Shown piece after piece: positions 53,179-63,591 of a stretch of 64,000 nt of DNA (position 1 is the stretch's first letter; every line of letters starts with the position of its first letter). The notes beneath the pieces are model-generated. The model worked only from the letters and a program-made list of their open reading frames with translations. It searched no databases and was not told the origin of the DNA. The stretch covers positions 1 through 64,000 of the forward strand of contig NZ_NJGV01000006.1 in NCBI RefSeq assembly GCF_002213425.1. The letters run 5' to 3'. The translations under genes were made by a program, and so were the position numbers. This DNA is from Herbaspirillum aquaticum (GTDB lineage Bacteria > Pseudomonadota > Gammaproteobacteria > Burkholderiales > Burkholderiaceae_D).

Positions 53179-54099
53179 TCACACCAGCGTGAGCCAGTGC
53201 TTGTACTGCGGTGCCCGGCCCGAGACCACGTCGAAGAACAGGGTCTGCAGCTTCTCGGTGATGGGGCCACGGCCGCCGTTGCCGATGACGCGGCGATCCA
53301 GTTCGCGGATCGGCGTGACCTCGGCGGCGGTGCCGGTGAAGAAAGCTTCATCGGCGCAATACATCTCGTCGCGGGTGATACGTTTTTCGATGACCTCGAT
53401 GCCCAGGTCGCGCGCCATGGTCAGCACGGCGTCGCGGGTAATGCCGTCCAGGCAGGAGGCCAGGTCGGGAGTATAGATCTTGCCGTTCTTGACGATGAAG
53501 ACATTTTCACCGGAACCTTCCGACACATAACCCTCGGTGTCCAGCAGCAGGGCCTCATCGTAGCCATCGGCCAGCGCTTCCTGGTTGGCCAGGATGGAAT
53601 TGATGTAGTAGCCGCTGGCCTTGGCGCGCACCAGCGAAACGTTGACGTGATGACGGGTGAAGGAAGAAGTCTTCACACGAATGCCCTTGTTGATGCCGTC
53701 TTCGCCCAGGTAGGCGCCCCACGGCCAGGCCGCGATGGCCACATGGATCTGGTTGCCCTTGGCGGACACGCCCAGCTTTTCCGAGCCGATCCAGATCAGC
53801 GGGCGGATGTAGCAGGATTCCAGCTTGTTCTCGCGCACCACCTGGCACTGCGCCTCGGCCAGGGTGGCCTGGTCGAACGGCACTTCCATCTGGAAGATCT
53901 TGGCCGAGTTGAACAGGCGCTGGGTATGTTCCTTCAGGCGGAAGATGGCCGTGCCTTCCGGCGTCTTGTAGGCGCGCACGCCTTCAAAGACACCCATGCC
54001 GTAGTGCAGGGTGTGGGTCAGTACGTGAATGGTGGCGTCTCGCCAATCGATCAGCGCGCCGTCCTTCCAGATCTTGCCGTCGCGGTCAGCCATGGACAT
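53179..54099 (-). CDS. ilvE: Branched-chain amino acid aminotransferase
   Basis: A 306-residue fold-type IV PLP enzyme. It has LHYGMGVFEGVRAYKTPEG near 33-51, the PLP lysine in RAKASGYYINSILA, YDEALLLDTEGYVSEGSGEN and the FFTGTAAEVTPIRELD segment. It exchanges amino groups between glutamate and the keto acids of Leu, Ile and Val. Start at ATG 54099 with GGGAG six bases upstream; ATG 54093 is a lesser choice. It is divergent from azlCD, a branched-chain amino-acid exporter, so the two units share a control region (54100-54310) and a physiological theme. Confidence 0.96.
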   Translation of the reverse strand: MSMADRDGKIWKDGALIDWRDATIHVLTHTLHYGMGVFEGVRAYKTPEGTAIFRLKEHTQRLFNSAKIFQMEVPFDQATLAEAQCQVVRENKLESCYIRPLIWIGSEKLGVSAKGNQIHVAIAAWPWGAYLGEDGINKGIRVKTSSFTRHHVNVSLVRAKASGYYINSILANQEALADGYDEALLLDTEGYVSEGSGENVFIVKNGKIYTPDLASCLDGITRDAVLTMARDLGIEVIEKRITRDEMYCADEAFFTGTAAEVTPIRELDRRVIGNGGRGPITEKLQTLFFDVVSGRAPQYKHWLTLV

Positions 54100-54310
54100 G
54101 GTGGTCTCCCTGTGTGCGGTGATTGCAAACTTCCCGAAATGGATTGTTCCGTCCTGACAAATCGAACTGAACAAAGAACACCATTTTAGCGGATTCACGC
54201 GAGTAAAAACTTTCATCTGTAGAATGAAAGGCCTGAGTGAAAATGCACCCACCATCACGCGCGCCGGCCCTCTGCGGCCGGCCGCTTCTTCAATCGCCGA
54301 CGGAAGAACA

Positions 54311-55111
54311 ATGCAGAAGGAGACAGGCGAGGACCGATCAGGGGAGGGGGGCAACACCCTCGTGCAGGACCCTGGCGCCGCCCGCCGCATCGAGAAGGAA
54401 GCCTTCCAGGAAGGCTGGCGTGCCAGTGCCTCGACCATTCCCGCCGTGCTGGCCTGGGGCATGGTCTCGGGCATGGCCATGGTCAAGTCGGGGCTGACGA
54501 TCTACCAGTCGCTGGGCATGAGCCTCCTGGTCTATGCCGGGTCGGCCCAATTCGCGGCGCTGCCCTTGCTGGCGGCCGGGGTGCCGCTGCTGGTGGTGTT
54601 CTTCACCGCCATGATCGTCAACCTGCGCTTCGTGATTTTCTCGGCGGCGGTGGCACCGCATTTCGAACACCTGCCCTGGTATCGCCGGGTCTGGTACGGT
54701 TTTTTCAATGGCGATATCTCGATGGCCTTCTTTCCTCAGCGCTATCCTCCCTCTACTTTCAATCAACCTGCCGGCAAGATCGGCTATTTTGCGGCCATCT
54801 GCTATCCGGGTTGGGTTGCTTGGCAGCTCGGTGCGACCATCGGTATCCTGCTCGGCAGTCAGATCCCGGAAAGCTGGAATATCGGCTTTGCCGGGACCCT
54901 GGCCCTGATTGCCGTGATGATCCCCATGACCAGCAGCCTGCCGGCACTGGCCGGGGTGGTCGTCTCGGGTACGGTGGCGGTGCTGGCACTGGAGCTGCCG
55001 TACCGGCTGGGCTTGCTGCTGGCCATGGTGCTGGGCATGGCGGCGGCCATGCTGGCCGACAAGCTGCTGCCGGGCAGCGGCAATGAAGACGATGCAGGGG
55101 CGGCGGCATGA
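54311..55111 (+). CDS. azlC: AzlC branched-chain amino acid exporter, large subunit
   Basis: A 266-residue membrane protein with about seven or eight helices after a ~45-residue soluble N-terminus. The block AVLAWGMVSGMAMVKSGLT and the following LLVYAGSAQFAALPLLAAGV are the AzlC signature. With the small subunit AzlD it exports leucine-type amino acids and analogues. Start at ATG 54311 with GGAAGAACA in front; the longer frame from 54224 lacks similarity. Its stop overlaps the azlD start (ATGA). Confidence 0.9.
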   Translation: MQKETGEDRSGEGGNTLVQDPGAARRIEKEAFQEGWRASASTIPAVLAWGMVSGMAMVKSGLTIYQSLGMSLLVYAGSAQFAALPLLAAGVPLLVVFFTAMIVNLRFVIFSAAVAPHFEHLPWYRRVWYGFFNGDISMAFFPQRYPPSTFNQPAGKIGYFAAICYPGWVAWQLGATIGILLGSQIPESWNIGFAGTLALIAVMIPMTSSLPALAGVVVSGTVAVLALELPYRLGLLLAMVLGMAAAMLADKLLPGSGNEDDAGAAA

Positions 55112-55431
55112 GTGACTGGTATGTCTGGGGCGCCATCGTGCTGCTGACCATCTCCACGGTCATCACCCGCAGCGGCTTCTTCCTGTTCGGCCATGCCGTC
55201 AAGTTGCCGCCGCGCGTCAAGCATGCCTTGAGCTATGCGCCGGCAGCGGCCATGGCGGCCATCATCTTCCCCGATCTGGTGACCTCAGGCGGGGCCATCG
55301 AGATGAGCCTGGCCAATCCGAAGTTGCTGGCCGGCATCGGTGCCGGCGTTTTCTTTGCGGCAACGCGTCATCTTCTGGGAACTATTGTGGCAGGAATGTC
55401 ACTCTTTACACTGCTGCGCTGGTTGCTGTGA
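55108..55431 (+). CDS. azlD: AzlD branched-chain amino acid exporter, small subunit
   Basis: A 107-residue membrane protein with four hydrophobic segments. It starts SDWYVWGAIVLLTISTVITR and carries the family motif VKLPPRVKHALSYAPAAAMA near 31-50. It is the obligate partner of AzlC, to which it is coupled by a four-base overlap. Confidence 0.92.
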   Translation: MSDWYVWGAIVLLTISTVITRSGFFLFGHAVKLPPRVKHALSYAPAAAMAAIIFPDLVTSGGAIEMSLANPKLLAGIGAGVFFAATRHLLGTIVAGMSLFTLLRWLL

Positions 55432-55553
55432 AGTTTCGCGCAGAGCGCCAGGATGCGCTCCGGATGTTGTACAGGCTGCCAAAAAGCCGTCAGGAGCGGG
55501 TCAGGCTGGAGTAAAATACGGCGTTTTTCGCCCCCTTCTTCGAATTCCTACCT

Positions 55554-56744
55554 ATGAAATTCAACCGACTGAGCGATTTGATTTCTGCCAAGCAATTGCA
55601 AGGCAAACGCGTCTTCATCCGTGCCGATCTCAACGTCCCGCAGGATGATGCCGGCAACATCACCGAAGATACCCGCATCCGCGCTTCGGTCCCGGCCATT
55701 CGCGATGCCCAGCAGGCAGGCGCTGCAGTGATGGTGACCTCCCACCTGGGCCGTCCGACCGAAGGCGAGTTCAAGCCCGAAGATTCGCTGGCCCCGGTGG
55801 CCAAGCGCCTCTCGGAACTGCTGGGAAGCGAAGTCAAGCTGGTCGCCGACTGGGTCGATGGTGTGGACGTGCAGCCCGGCCAGGTCGTGCTGCTGGAAAA
55901 TTGCCGTCTGAACAAGGGCGAAAAGAAGAACAGCGACGAGCTGGCGCAAAAGATCGCCAAGCTCTGCGACATCTACGTCAACGACGCCTTCGGTACCGCG
56001 CACCGCGCCGAAGCCACCACCTATGGCGTGGCCAAGTTTGCTCCCGTCGCCTGTGCCGGCCCGCTGCTGGCCGCCGAGCTGGATGCATTGGGCAAGGCCC
56101 TGAACCAGCCGGCCCGCCCGCTGGTGGCCATCGTGGCCGGTTCCAAGGTGTCCACCAAGCTGACCATCCTGAAGACCCTGGCCGAGAAGGTCGACAACCT
56201 CATCGTCGGTGGCGGCATCGCCAATACCTTCATGCTGGCGGCCGGCCTGAAGATCGGCAAGTCGCTGGCCGAGCCGGACCTGGTCGATGACGCCAAGGCC
56301 ATCATCGAACTGATGGCCAAGCGCGGCGCTTCGGTGCCCATCCCCACGGACGTCGTGGTGGGCAAGGAATTCTCGCCGACCGCTGCAGCCACCGTGAAGG
56401 CGGCTGCTGATGTGGCCGACGACGACATGATCTTTGACATCGGTCCCGAGACCGCTGCTACCTTGGCTGAACAGTTGGGCCGTGCCGGCACCATCGTCTG
56501 GAACGGCCCGGTGGGCGTGTTCGAGTTTGACCAGTTCGGCCGTGGCACCGAGACCCTGGCCCGCGCCATCGCAGCATCCCCGGGCTTCTCGATCGCTGGT
56601 GGCGGCGACACCCTGGCCGCCATTGCCAAGTACAACATTGCCGACAAGGTCGGCTACATCTCCACCGGTGGTGGCGCTTTCCTGGAATTCCTGGAAGGCA
56701 AGACCCTGCCGGCTGTCGAGATCCTGCTGCAACGCGCGCAGTAA
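55554..56744 (+). CDS. pgk: Phosphoglycerate kinase
   Basis: A 396-residue glycolytic/gluconeogenic kinase that transfers phosphate between 1,3-bisphosphoglycerate and ADP. Seen are [15 protein letters not shown] near 20, the basic substrate loop [32 protein letters not shown], the hinge [15 protein letters not shown] and the nucleotide site [10 protein letters not shown] with [15 protein letters not shown] at 55512-55517 is a likely -10 element. It begins a plus-strand run of central-metabolism genes. Confidence 0.97.
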   Translation: MKFNRLSDLISAKQLQGKRVFIRADLNVPQDDAGNITEDTRIRASVPAIRDAQQAGAAVMVTSHLGRPTEGEFKPEDSLAPVAKRLSELLGSEVKLVADWVDGVDVQPGQVVLLENCRLNKGEKKNSDELAQKIAKLCDIYVNDAFGTAHRAEATTYGVAKFAPVACAGPLLAAELDALGKALNQPARPLVAIVAGSKVSTKLTILKTLAEKVDNLIVGGGIANTFMLAAGLKIGKSLAEPDLVDDAKAIIELMAKRGASVPIPTDVVVGKEFSPTAAATVKAAADVADDDMIFDIGPETAATLAEQLGRAGTIVWNGPVGVFEFDQFGRGTETLARAIAASPGFSIAGGGDTLAAIAKYNIADKVGYISTGGGAFLEFLEGKTLPAVEILLQRAQ

Positions 56745-56933
56745 GCATGACCGGCGCTGCGCCCTGTTGCCGGGCGCGGCGCCCGGCTGTTCCATCCGGA
56801 TTCTGAGTCTGTAGCACCACCAATGATGAACGCGTCCGAGACGCGCGTTCGGGGCGGAAGCTCTCCGCCTGATCGGCCCTGCATCGGGCCGGGCAGCGGG
56901 CTTCTATCACCAAGTCGCAACCAGAAGGTATTC

Positions 56934-58367
56934 ATGTCCAGAGCAACAAAAATCGTCGCCACCATCGGTCCCGCATCCAGCGACCGTGAAACCCTGACCC
57001 GCATGATCCGCGCCGGCGTTGACGTCGTGCGCCTCAATTTCTCGCACGGCAAGCCGCAGGACCACATCGACCGCGCTACCCTGGTGCGCGAAGTGGCCGA
57101 CGAATGCGGCAAGAAGGTCGCCATCATGGCCGACCTGCAAGGTCCCAAGATCCGCGTGGGCAAGTTCGAGAATGGCAAGATCATGCTGGCCAACGGCGAC
57201 AAGTTCATCCTCGATTCCGATTGCCAGATGGGCAACCAGGAACGCGTGGGCCTGGACTACAAGGCACTGCCGCGTGACCTGAAGGGCAACGACATCCTGC
57301 TGTTGAACGATGGCCTGATCGTGCTCAAGGTCGAGCGCGTGATCGGCAACGAGATCCATACGGTCGTCAAGATCGGCGGCGAACTGTCCAACAACAAGGG
57401 CATCAACCGCCAGGGTGGCGGCCTGTCCGCACCGGCGCTGACGGCCAAGGACATGGACGACATCAAGACCGCGATGAGCTTCCAGGCCGATTACGTGGCC
57501 GTGTCCTTCCCCAAGAACGCCACCGACATGGAAATGGCGCGCCAGCTCTCCAACGTGGCCGGTGAGCCCTTCGGCCACAAGCCGATGATGATCGCCAAGA
57601 TCGAGCGCGCCGAAGCCATCCCCCTGCTGCAGGAAATCCTGGATGCCTCCGACGGCATCATGGTGGCCCGGGGCGACCTGGCCGTGGAAGTGGGCAACGC
57701 CGCCGTGCCGGGCTTGCAGAAGCGCATGATCAAGATGGCCCGCGCCTCCAACAAGCTGACCATCACTGCGACCCAGATGATGGAGTCCATGATCGTCAAT
57801 GCCGTGCCGACCCGCGCCGAAGTCTCCGACGTGGCCAACGCCGTGCTGGATGGTACCGATGCCGTCATGACTTCGGCCGAGACGGCCTCCGGCAAGTATC
57901 CGGTGGAAACCGTGGAAGCCATGTCGGCCATCTGCCTGGAAGCCGAGCGTTCCGAGAGCGTGCAGCTGGATGCCGATTTCCTGAACCTGCGCTTTACCCG
58001 CGTGGACCAGTCCATCGCCTATGGCGCCCTGTTTACCGCGCACCACCTGCGCGTGAAGGCCATCGCCGCGCTCACCGAATCCGGTTCGACGGCGCTGTGG
58101 ATGAGCCGTCACAACATCGATATCCCGATCTTTGCGATCACCCCCAATGTCGCCACGCGCCGCAAGGCTTCGCTGTTCCGCAACGTGCATACGCTGGAAC
58201 TGGCCCAGGCGCCCGACACCGAAGCCATGTTGAAGGGCGCCCAGGACCTCCTGCTGGCGCAAGGCGTGGTGCAGAAGGGTGACCTGATCGTCGTGACCTG
58301 GGGCGAGCCCATCGGCCAGGTCGGCGGCACCAATGCGCTGAAGATCCTGCGCGTTGGCGAGTACTGA
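56934..58367 (+). CDS. pyk: Pyruvate kinase
   Basis: A 477-residue enzyme converting phosphoenolpyruvate and ADP to pyruvate and ATP. Motifs: [20 protein letters not shown] at the start, [14 protein letters not shown], the active-site lysine region [30 protein letters not shown] and the [11 protein letters not shown] block. The C-terminal allosteric domain is present. Start at ATG 56934 ([10 protein letters not shown]), with AGAAGG upstream; the frame is open 37 codons further but unrelated. The 189 bases after pgk show no terminator. Confidence 0.97.
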   Translation: MSRATKIVATIGPASSDRETLTRMIRAGVDVVRLNFSHGKPQDHIDRATLVREVADECGKKVAIMADLQGPKIRVGKFENGKIMLANGDKFILDSDCQMGNQERVGLDYKALPRDLKGNDILLLNDGLIVLKVERVIGNEIHTVVKIGGELSNNKGINRQGGGLSAPALTAKDMDDIKTAMSFQADYVAVSFPKNATDMEMARQLSNVAGEPFGHKPMMIAKIERAEAIPLLQEILDASDGIMVARGDLAVEVGNAAVPGLQKRMIKMARASNKLTITATQMMESMIVNAVPTRAEVSDVANAVLDGTDAVMTSAETASGKYPVETVEAMSAICLEAERSESVQLDADFLNLRFTRVDQSIAYGALFTAHHLRVKAIAALTESGSTALWMSRHNIDIPIFAITPNVATRRKASLFRNVHTLELAQAPDTEAMLKGAQDLLLAQGVVQKGDLIVVTWGEPIGQVGGTNALKILRVGEY

Positions 58368-58393
58368 TTTTTCATCGTTCTGGAGTTTTCATC

Positions 58394-59458
58394 ATGCCTC
58401 TCGTATCCATGCGTCAACTGCTGGACCATGCCGCCGAAAACGGCTACGGCCTGCCGGCATTCAACGTCAACAACCTGGAGCAGGTCACTGCCATCATGGA
58501 AGCCGCCAATGAAGTCGGCGCGCCCGTGATCATGCAAGCCTCCGCCGGTGCCCGCAAGTACGCGGGCGAAGCCTTCCTGCGCCACCTGATTTCGGCGGCC
58601 GTGGAAGCCTATCCGCACATCCCCGTGGTGATGCACCAGGATCACGGCCAGTCGCCGGCGGTCTGCATGGCCGCGATCAAGTCCGGTTTCTCCTCCGTCA
58701 TGATGGATGGCTCGTTGGAAGCCGACGGCAAGACCGTGGCCAGCTACGAGTACAACGTCGAAGTCTCGCGCAAGGTGGTCGAGTTCTCGCACGCCATCGG
58801 CGTGACCGTGGAAGCCGAACTGGGCGTGCTGGGTTCGCTGGAAACCATGAAGGGCGACAAGGAAGACGGCCACGGCGCCGACGGCACCATGACCCGCGAA
58901 CAGCTGCTCACCGACGTGAACCAGGCGGCCGACTTCGTCAAGGCCACCCAGTGCGACGCGCTGGCCATTGCCATCGGCACTTCGCACGGCGCCTACAAGT
59001 TCTCGCGCAAGCCCACCGGCGACATCCTGGCGATCGATCGCATCAAGGAAATCCACGCCCGCATCCCCAACACCCACCTGGTGATGCACGGTTCTTCGTC
59101 GGTGCCGCAGGAACTGCTGGCCGAGATCCGCGAATTCGGCGGTGACATGAAGGAAACTTACGGCGTGCCGGTCGAAGAGATCCAGGAAGGCATCAAGCAC
59201 GGCGTGCGCAAGATCAACATCGACACCGACATCCGCCTGGCCATGACCGGTGCGATCCGCCGCTACCTGTTCGAGAACCCGTCCAAGTTCGACCCGCGCG
59301 ACTACCTCAAGCCCGCCCGCGAAGCGGCCAAGCTGGTCTGCAAGGCACGTTTCCTGTCCTTCGGCTGCGAAGGCCAGGCTGGCAAGATCAAGCCGGTCTC
59401 GCTGGAAAAGATCGCCGAGAAGTACAAGAGCGGCGAACTGGCACAGATCGTCCAGTAA
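58394..59458 (+). CDS. fba: Class II fructose-1,6-bisphosphate aldolase
   Basis: A 354-residue zinc-dependent aldolase. It starts [20 protein letters not shown]; zinc ligands lie in [15 protein letters not shown], then [11 protein letters not shown] with a catalytic glutamate, [31 protein letters not shown] and [18 protein letters not shown]. The length and sequence are of the CbbA-like type used both in glycolysis and in the Calvin cycle, but there are no cbb genes here. It follows pyk by 26 bases and is closed by a terminator. Confidence 0.96.
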   Translation: MPLVSMRQLLDHAAENGYGLPAFNVNNLEQVTAIMEAANEVGAPVIMQASAGARKYAGEAFLRHLISAAVEAYPHIPVVMHQDHGQSPAVCMAAIKSGFSSVMMDGSLEADGKTVASYEYNVEVSRKVVEFSHAIGVTVEAELGVLGSLETMKGDKEDGHGADGTMTREQLLTDVNQAADFVKATQCDALAIAIGTSHGAYKFSRKPTGDILAIDRIKEIHARIPNTHLVMHGSSSVPQELLAEIREFGGDMKETYGVPVEEIQEGIKHGVRKINIDTDIRLAMTGAIRRYLFENPSKFDPRDYLKPAREAAKLVCKARFLSFGCEGQAGKIKPVSLEKIAEKYKSGELAQIVQ

Positions 59459-59503
59459 GCGCTCAAGCCTGATACGGCCTACGCCGCACGCAAGGCCCCA
59501 CCG

Positions 59504-59539
59504 ACCGGAATCGCCCTGAAAATGGCGGTTCCGGTTTTT
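59504..59539 (+). terminator. Terminator between fba and purC
   Basis: ACCGGAATCGCC (59504-59515), 8-base loop, GGCGGTTCCGGT (59524-59535), one G-U pair, then TTTT. It separates the glycolytic run from the purine run; part of the stem is only 20 bases ahead of the purC start, so it might also act as a leader control element. Confidence 0.8.
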
Positions 59540-59559
59540 GACTTTACGAGAAGACCACC

Positions 59560-60456
59560 ATGAGCAGTCTCTACAAATCCTCGATCACTTCCCTGCCGCT
59601 GCTGGGCACAGGCAAGGTCCGTGAAAACTATGCCGTCGGCGACGACAAGCTGTTGATCGTGACCACCGATCGCCTCTCGGCCTTCGACGTCATCATGAAC
59701 GAACCGATCCCCGGCAAGGGCAAGGTCCTGAACCAGATGAGCGATTTCTGGTTCGAGAAGCTGGGCCACATCGTGCCCAATCACCTGACCGGCGTTGATC
59801 CCGAGTCCGTGGTGAGCCCGGCCGAAGTGGAGCAGGTGCGCGGACGCGCCGTGGTGGCCAAGCGCTTGAAGCCGATCCTGGTGGAAGCCGTGGTGCGCGG
59901 CTACATCATCGGTTCCGGCTGGAAGGATTACCAGGCCACCGGTGCGATCTGCGGCATCAAGCTGCCGGCGGGCCTGCAGCAGGCCTCCAAGCTGGAACAG
60001 CCGATCTTCACCCCGGCCGCCAAGGCCGACCTGGGCGAACACGACGAAAACATCAGCTTCGAAGAAACCGAAAAGCGCATCGGCACCGAACTGGCCCACA
60101 AGATCCGTGATGTGGCCATCCAGCTCTACAAGGAAGCCGCCGACTACGCGGCCACGCGTGGCATCATCATCGCCGACACCAAGTTCGAATTCGGCCTGGA
60201 CGACAACGGCGTGCTGCACCTGATGGATGAAGTGCTGACTGCGGACTCTTCGCGTTTCTGGCCGGCAGACAGCTACCAGGTCGGCATCTCGCCGCCGTCC
60301 TTCGACAAGCAATTCGTGCGCGATTACCTGGAAACCGTCGACGGCTGGCAGAAGACTCCGCCTGCACCGGCGCTTCCGGCCGATGTGATCGAAAAGACCG
60401 GCGCCAAGTACCGCGAGGCGCTGGAACGCCTGACCGGCGAGAAGCTCAAGGACTGA
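59560..60456 (+). CDS. purC: SAICAR synthase
   Basis: A 298-residue enzyme that joins aspartate to CAIR in purine synthesis with ATP. It has [20 protein letters not shown] near 18, [20 protein letters not shown], the [20 protein letters not shown] segment and [12 protein letters not shown] near 202. Start at ATG 59560 after ACGAGAAGACC. First of four tightly packed genes; purE follows by 12 bases. Confidence 0.97.
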   Translation: MSSLYKSSITSLPLLGTGKVRENYAVGDDKLLIVTTDRLSAFDVIMNEPIPGKGKVLNQMSDFWFEKLGHIVPNHLTGVDPESVVSPAEVEQVRGRAVVAKRLKPILVEAVVRGYIIGSGWKDYQATGAICGIKLPAGLQQASKLEQPIFTPAAKADLGEHDENISFEETEKRIGTELAHKIRDVAIQLYKEAADYAATRGIIIADTKFEFGLDDNGVLHLMDEVLTADSSRFWPADSYQVGISPPSFDKQFVRDYLETVDGWQKTPPAPALPADVIEKTGAKYREALERLTGEKLKD

Positions 60457-60468
60457 CGAGGACCGGAC

Positions 60469-60966
60469 ATGAACGATACTGTCAAACCGCTGATCGGCGT
60501 GGTCATGGGGTCGTCCTCCGACTGGGAGGTGATGCAGAATGCGGTCACCATCCTGAAGGACTTTGGCGTGCCCTTCGAAGCCCAGGTGATCTCTGCCCAC
60601 CGCATGCCGGACCAGATGTTCGCCTACGCCGAGAGCGCCCGTACGCGCGGCCTGCGCGCCATCATCGCCGGTGCCGGCGGCGCTGCGCACCTGCCGGGCA
60701 TGATCGCCGCCAAGACCATCGTGCCGGTGCTGGGTGTGCCGGTGCCTTCCAAGTACCTGCGTGGCGAGGATTCGCTGCTGTCCATCGTGCAGATGCCCAA
60801 GGGCATTCCGGTGGCCACCTATGCCATCGGTGAAGCCGGTGCCGCCAATGCGGCGCTCTCCGCCATCGCCATGCTGGCTACCACCGACGCGGCCCTGGCT
60901 GAAAAGCTGGAAGCCTTCCGCAAGACCCAGACGCAAGTCGCCCTCGACATGAAGTTGCCTGTATGA
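60469..60966 (+). CDS. purE: N5-carboxyaminoimidazole ribonucleotide mutase
   Basis: A 165-residue class I PurE. The active-site loop [32 protein letters not shown] with the catalytic histidine, and [16 protein letters not shown] are all present. It converts N5-CAIR, the product of PurK, to CAIR. Its stop overlaps the purK start (ATGA). Length is typical of the bacterial class that needs PurK, which is the next gene. Confidence 0.97.
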   Translation: MNDTVKPLIGVVMGSSSDWEVMQNAVTILKDFGVPFEAQVISAHRMPDQMFAYAESARTRGLRAIIAGAGGAAHLPGMIAAKTIVPVLGVPVPSKYLRGEDSLLSIVQMPKGIPVATYAIGEAGAANAALSAIAMLATTDAALAEKLEAFRKTQTQVALDMKLPV

Positions 60967-62168
60967 CCCAGCAGTCCGCCTCCACCCTCCGTCCCGCCGT
61001 TCCCTCGACCACCCCGGCCACCTGGCTGGGCGTGATGGGCGGTGGCCAGCTCGGCCGCATGTTCGCCCACGCGGCACAGGGCATGGGCTTCAAGGTCGCC
61101 GTGCTGGAAGCCGATGCCGACTGCCCGGCCGGGCAGGTGGCGGACCGCCTCATCAATGCCGCCTACGACGATGGTGTGGCGCTGGCCGAGCTGGGAGCGC
61201 TGTGTGCGGCCATCACGACCGAGTTCGAGAACGTCTCGGCCAAGAGCCTGGCGACGCTGGCAGCGCAGACCTTCGTGGCACCGGCAGCTTCCGGGGTCTC
61301 GATTGCGCAGGACCGTACTGCAGAGAAGGCCTTCTTCACCGAATGCGGATCGCAGTCCGGCGTGCTGCCGGCACCGCACCTGGTGATCAACAGCGAGGCT
61401 GATATCGATGGCCTCGATGCCAACCTGCTGCCAGGCATCCTCAAGACTGCGCGCATGGGTTATGACGGCAAGGGCCAGGTGCGCGTGCGCAGCATCGACG
61501 AAGTGCGCGCCGCTTTCGCCGCCATGAAGGGCGTGACCTGCGTGCTGGAAAAGATGCTGCCGCTGGCTTACGAAGTCTCGGTGCTGGTGGCGCGCGGCCA
61601 TGATGGCCAGGCCGTGGTCTATCCGATTGCCGAGAACGTGCATCGTGACGGCATCCTCTTCACCACCACCGTGCCTGGTCCCAACATCAAGGCCGATGCC
61701 GCTGCGCGTGCGCAGCAGGCGGCCTTGCAGATCATCGGCGCGATGCAGTACGTCGGCGTGCTGTGCATCGAGTTCTTCGTGCTGGACGATGGCGCGCTGG
61801 TGGTCAACGAGATGGCCCCGCGTCCGCACAACAGCGGCCACTACACCATCGATGCCTGCGTCACCAGCCAGTTCGAACAGCAGGCCCGCGCCATGGCGCG
61901 CCTGCCGCTGGGCGATACGCGCCAGCATTCGCCCTCGGTGATGTTGAATATCCTCGGCGATGTCTGGTACGAGGGTGATACCGACACCCAGCGCGAACCG
62001 GCCTGGGATCAGGTGCTGGCGCTGCCCGGTGCGCACCTGCACCTGTATGGCAAGGCTGAAGCACGCCGTGGCCGCAAGATGGGCCATGTCACCTTCACCG
62101 CTGCCACGCTGGCCGATGCACAGCGCCAGCTGGCAGCAGCCTGCGCCATCCTCGGCATCACGCTGTAA
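60963..62168 (+). CDS. purK: N5-carboxyaminoimidazole ribonucleotide synthase
   Basis: A 401-residue ATP-grasp enzyme that carboxylates AIR with bicarbonate and ATP. It has [20 protein letters not shown] near 21, [16 protein letters not shown], the ATP-grasp segment [17 protein letters not shown] and [20 protein letters not shown] Ser/Thr/Pro-rich ~18-residue leader precedes the core. Coupled to purE by overlap; 12 bases separate it from sua5. Confidence 0.97.
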   Translation: MTQQSASTLRPAVPSTTPATWLGVMGGGQLGRMFAHAAQGMGFKVAVLEADADCPAGQVADRLINAAYDDGVALAELGALCAAITTEFENVSAKSLATLAAQTFVAPAASGVSIAQDRTAEKAFFTECGSQSGVLPAPHLVINSEADIDGLDANLLPGILKTARMGYDGKGQVRVRSIDEVRAAFAAMKGVTCVLEKMLPLAYEVSVLVARGHDGQAVVYPIAENVHRDGILFTTTVPGPNIKADAAARAQQAALQIIGAMQYVGVLCIEFFVLDDGALVVNEMAPRPHNSGHYTIDACVTSQFEQQARAMARLPLGDTRQHSPSVMLNILGDVWYEGDTDTQREPAWDQVLALPGAHLHLYGKAEARRGRKMGHVTFTAATLADAQRQLAAACAILGITL

Positions 62169-62180
62169 GCGAGGCGGGCA

Positions 62181-63236
62181 ATGAACGACAAGCACGCTTC
62201 TTCCACCGTAGCCATCGATGCGGCCGCCATCATGCATGCCGCGCGCAAGCTGGAGCAGGGCGGCCTGGTGGCCTTCCCGACCGAGACCGTCTACGGCCTC
62301 GGCGGCGACGCCGAGAATCCGGCCGCCATTGCTGCCATCTATGCAGCCAAGGGACGTCCTGCCAATCATCCGGTGATCGTGCACGTTTCGCCGGAAGCCG
62401 ATATCGGCTACTGGGCCGCGTCGGTGCCGGTGGAAGCGCGGCGCCTGATTGCCTCGTTCTGGCCTGGTCCGCTCACGCTGATCTTGAAGCGCGCCGCGCA
62501 CATTCCCGATGCCGTGGCCGGTGGCCAGGATTCGGTGGGCGTGCGCTGTCCTTCGCATCCGGTGGCGCAAGCGCTGCTGCGCGAATTCCGGGGCGGCAAG
62601 GGCGGTATCGCCGGTCCCTCGGCCAACAAGTTCGGACACGTCAGCCCGACCACCGCCGAGCACGTGCGCGAGGAATTCGGCAGCGATGCCGACAGCCCCG
62701 TGGATTACGTGCTTGACGGTGGACAGAGCGAAGTGGGCATCGAATCCACCATCGTCGACCTGTCCCGCATCGAGACGCATGGCCCGGTATTGCTGCGTCC
62801 CGGCCAGATCAGTGCGGATCGTATTGCCGCCGTGCTGGGGGTGCCGCTGGCCACGCCCGACGCCACTGCACCGCGCGCATCGGGTACGCTCGATGCGCAT
62901 TACGCACCGCATACGCCGGTGGTGCAGGTTGCGCCTGCCGAGCTGCCGGCACTGCTGGGCAAGCTGGCCGGCATCGGCCAGAAGGTCGCGCTGATCCAGC
63001 GCGAATTCCGGGGCGAGGGTAGGCCCGGCGTGCACGTGATCCGGCCGATGCCGCCCGCTGCCGATGCCTATGCCCATGATCTCTATGCCGCCCTGCGCGA
63101 TATGGACCATGCGGGCGCGGACCTCATCGTGGTGGAATCCCTGCCCCTCGGCGCAGAATGGCAGGGCGTCAACGACCGCCTGCGACGCGCTGCCTTCGAT
63201 TCGCAGGGTTTGCTGGCGCGACTGCTCCCAAGCTGA
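62181..63236 (+). CDS. sua5: L-threonylcarbamoyladenylate synthase (Sua5 type)
   Basis: A 351-residue two-domain protein. The YrdC domain (about 10-215) has GGLVAFPTETVYGLGGDAEN, KGRPANHPVIVHV and VGVRCPSHPVAQALLREF; the Sua5 C-terminal domain (about 250-345) follows a SGTLDAHYAPHTP linker. It makes threonylcarbamoyl-AMP for the t6A37 modification of tRNAs reading ANN codons. The two-domain form differs from the short TsaC of E. coli. It is the last gene of the purC-purE-purK run. Confidence 0.94.
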   Translation: MNDKHASSTVAIDAAAIMHAARKLEQGGLVAFPTETVYGLGGDAENPAAIAAIYAAKGRPANHPVIVHVSPEADIGYWAASVPVEARRLIASFWPGPLTLILKRAAHIPDAVAGGQDSVGVRCPSHPVAQALLREFRGGKGGIAGPSANKFGHVSPTTAEHVREEFGSDADSPVDYVLDGGQSEVGIESTIVDLSRIETHGPVLLRPGQISADRIAAVLGVPLATPDATAPRASGTLDAHYAPHTPVVQVAPAELPALLGKLAGIGQKVALIQREFRGEGRPGVHVIRPMPPAADAYAHDLYAALRDMDHAGADLIVVESLPLGAEWQGVNDRLRRAAFDSQGLLARLLPS

Positions 63237-63591
63237 GCAGTCGTTCTGCGGCGGCGAACCGGAACGCTGCGGCTCGCTGCCGATTTCCCTGCTCCGCCGC
63301 TCTGCCGCGCCGGTACTGACCTTTGGGTCAGTACGCGGTTGTCAAAAGCCGACAAGCACGTTCGTGCTCTTCACATGTTCTATACAAATTGTGACAAAGC
63401 TGGCATAGTATCTCCAAGGAATAGCACGCGCGTTCTTTTTGTTTCGTCAGCGTAAAAACCACGTACTTTCCAGTTACGCAGGATTACGTTGAATAATGAA
63501 AAACGGTAACCAGCCGTGAGATCTATCCCGTCCGATGCCTGAGGCCGGGAATAAAAAATCCGGGCACTGCCCGCAACTCTTGGAGACAGCA
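63237..63591. other. Intergenic region between sua5 and the OmpW gene
   Basis: These 355 bases contain a perfect hairpin, GTACTGACC (63313-63321), TTTG, GGTCAGTAC (63326-63334), without a T-run, which may still end the pur/sua5 message. The part from 63335 on is AT-rich and should hold the ompW promoter. TTGTGACAAAGC...CATAGTAT near 63389-63411 looks promoter-like but the spacing is too short to assign. No gene is seen. Confidence 0.5.

Noticed and set aside
58394..59458. A Calvin-cycle assignment for the aldolase
   Set aside because: The enzyme is CbbA-like, but no other cbb genes are present and its neighbours are pgk and pyk, so a glycolytic/gluconeogenic role is the simpler reading.
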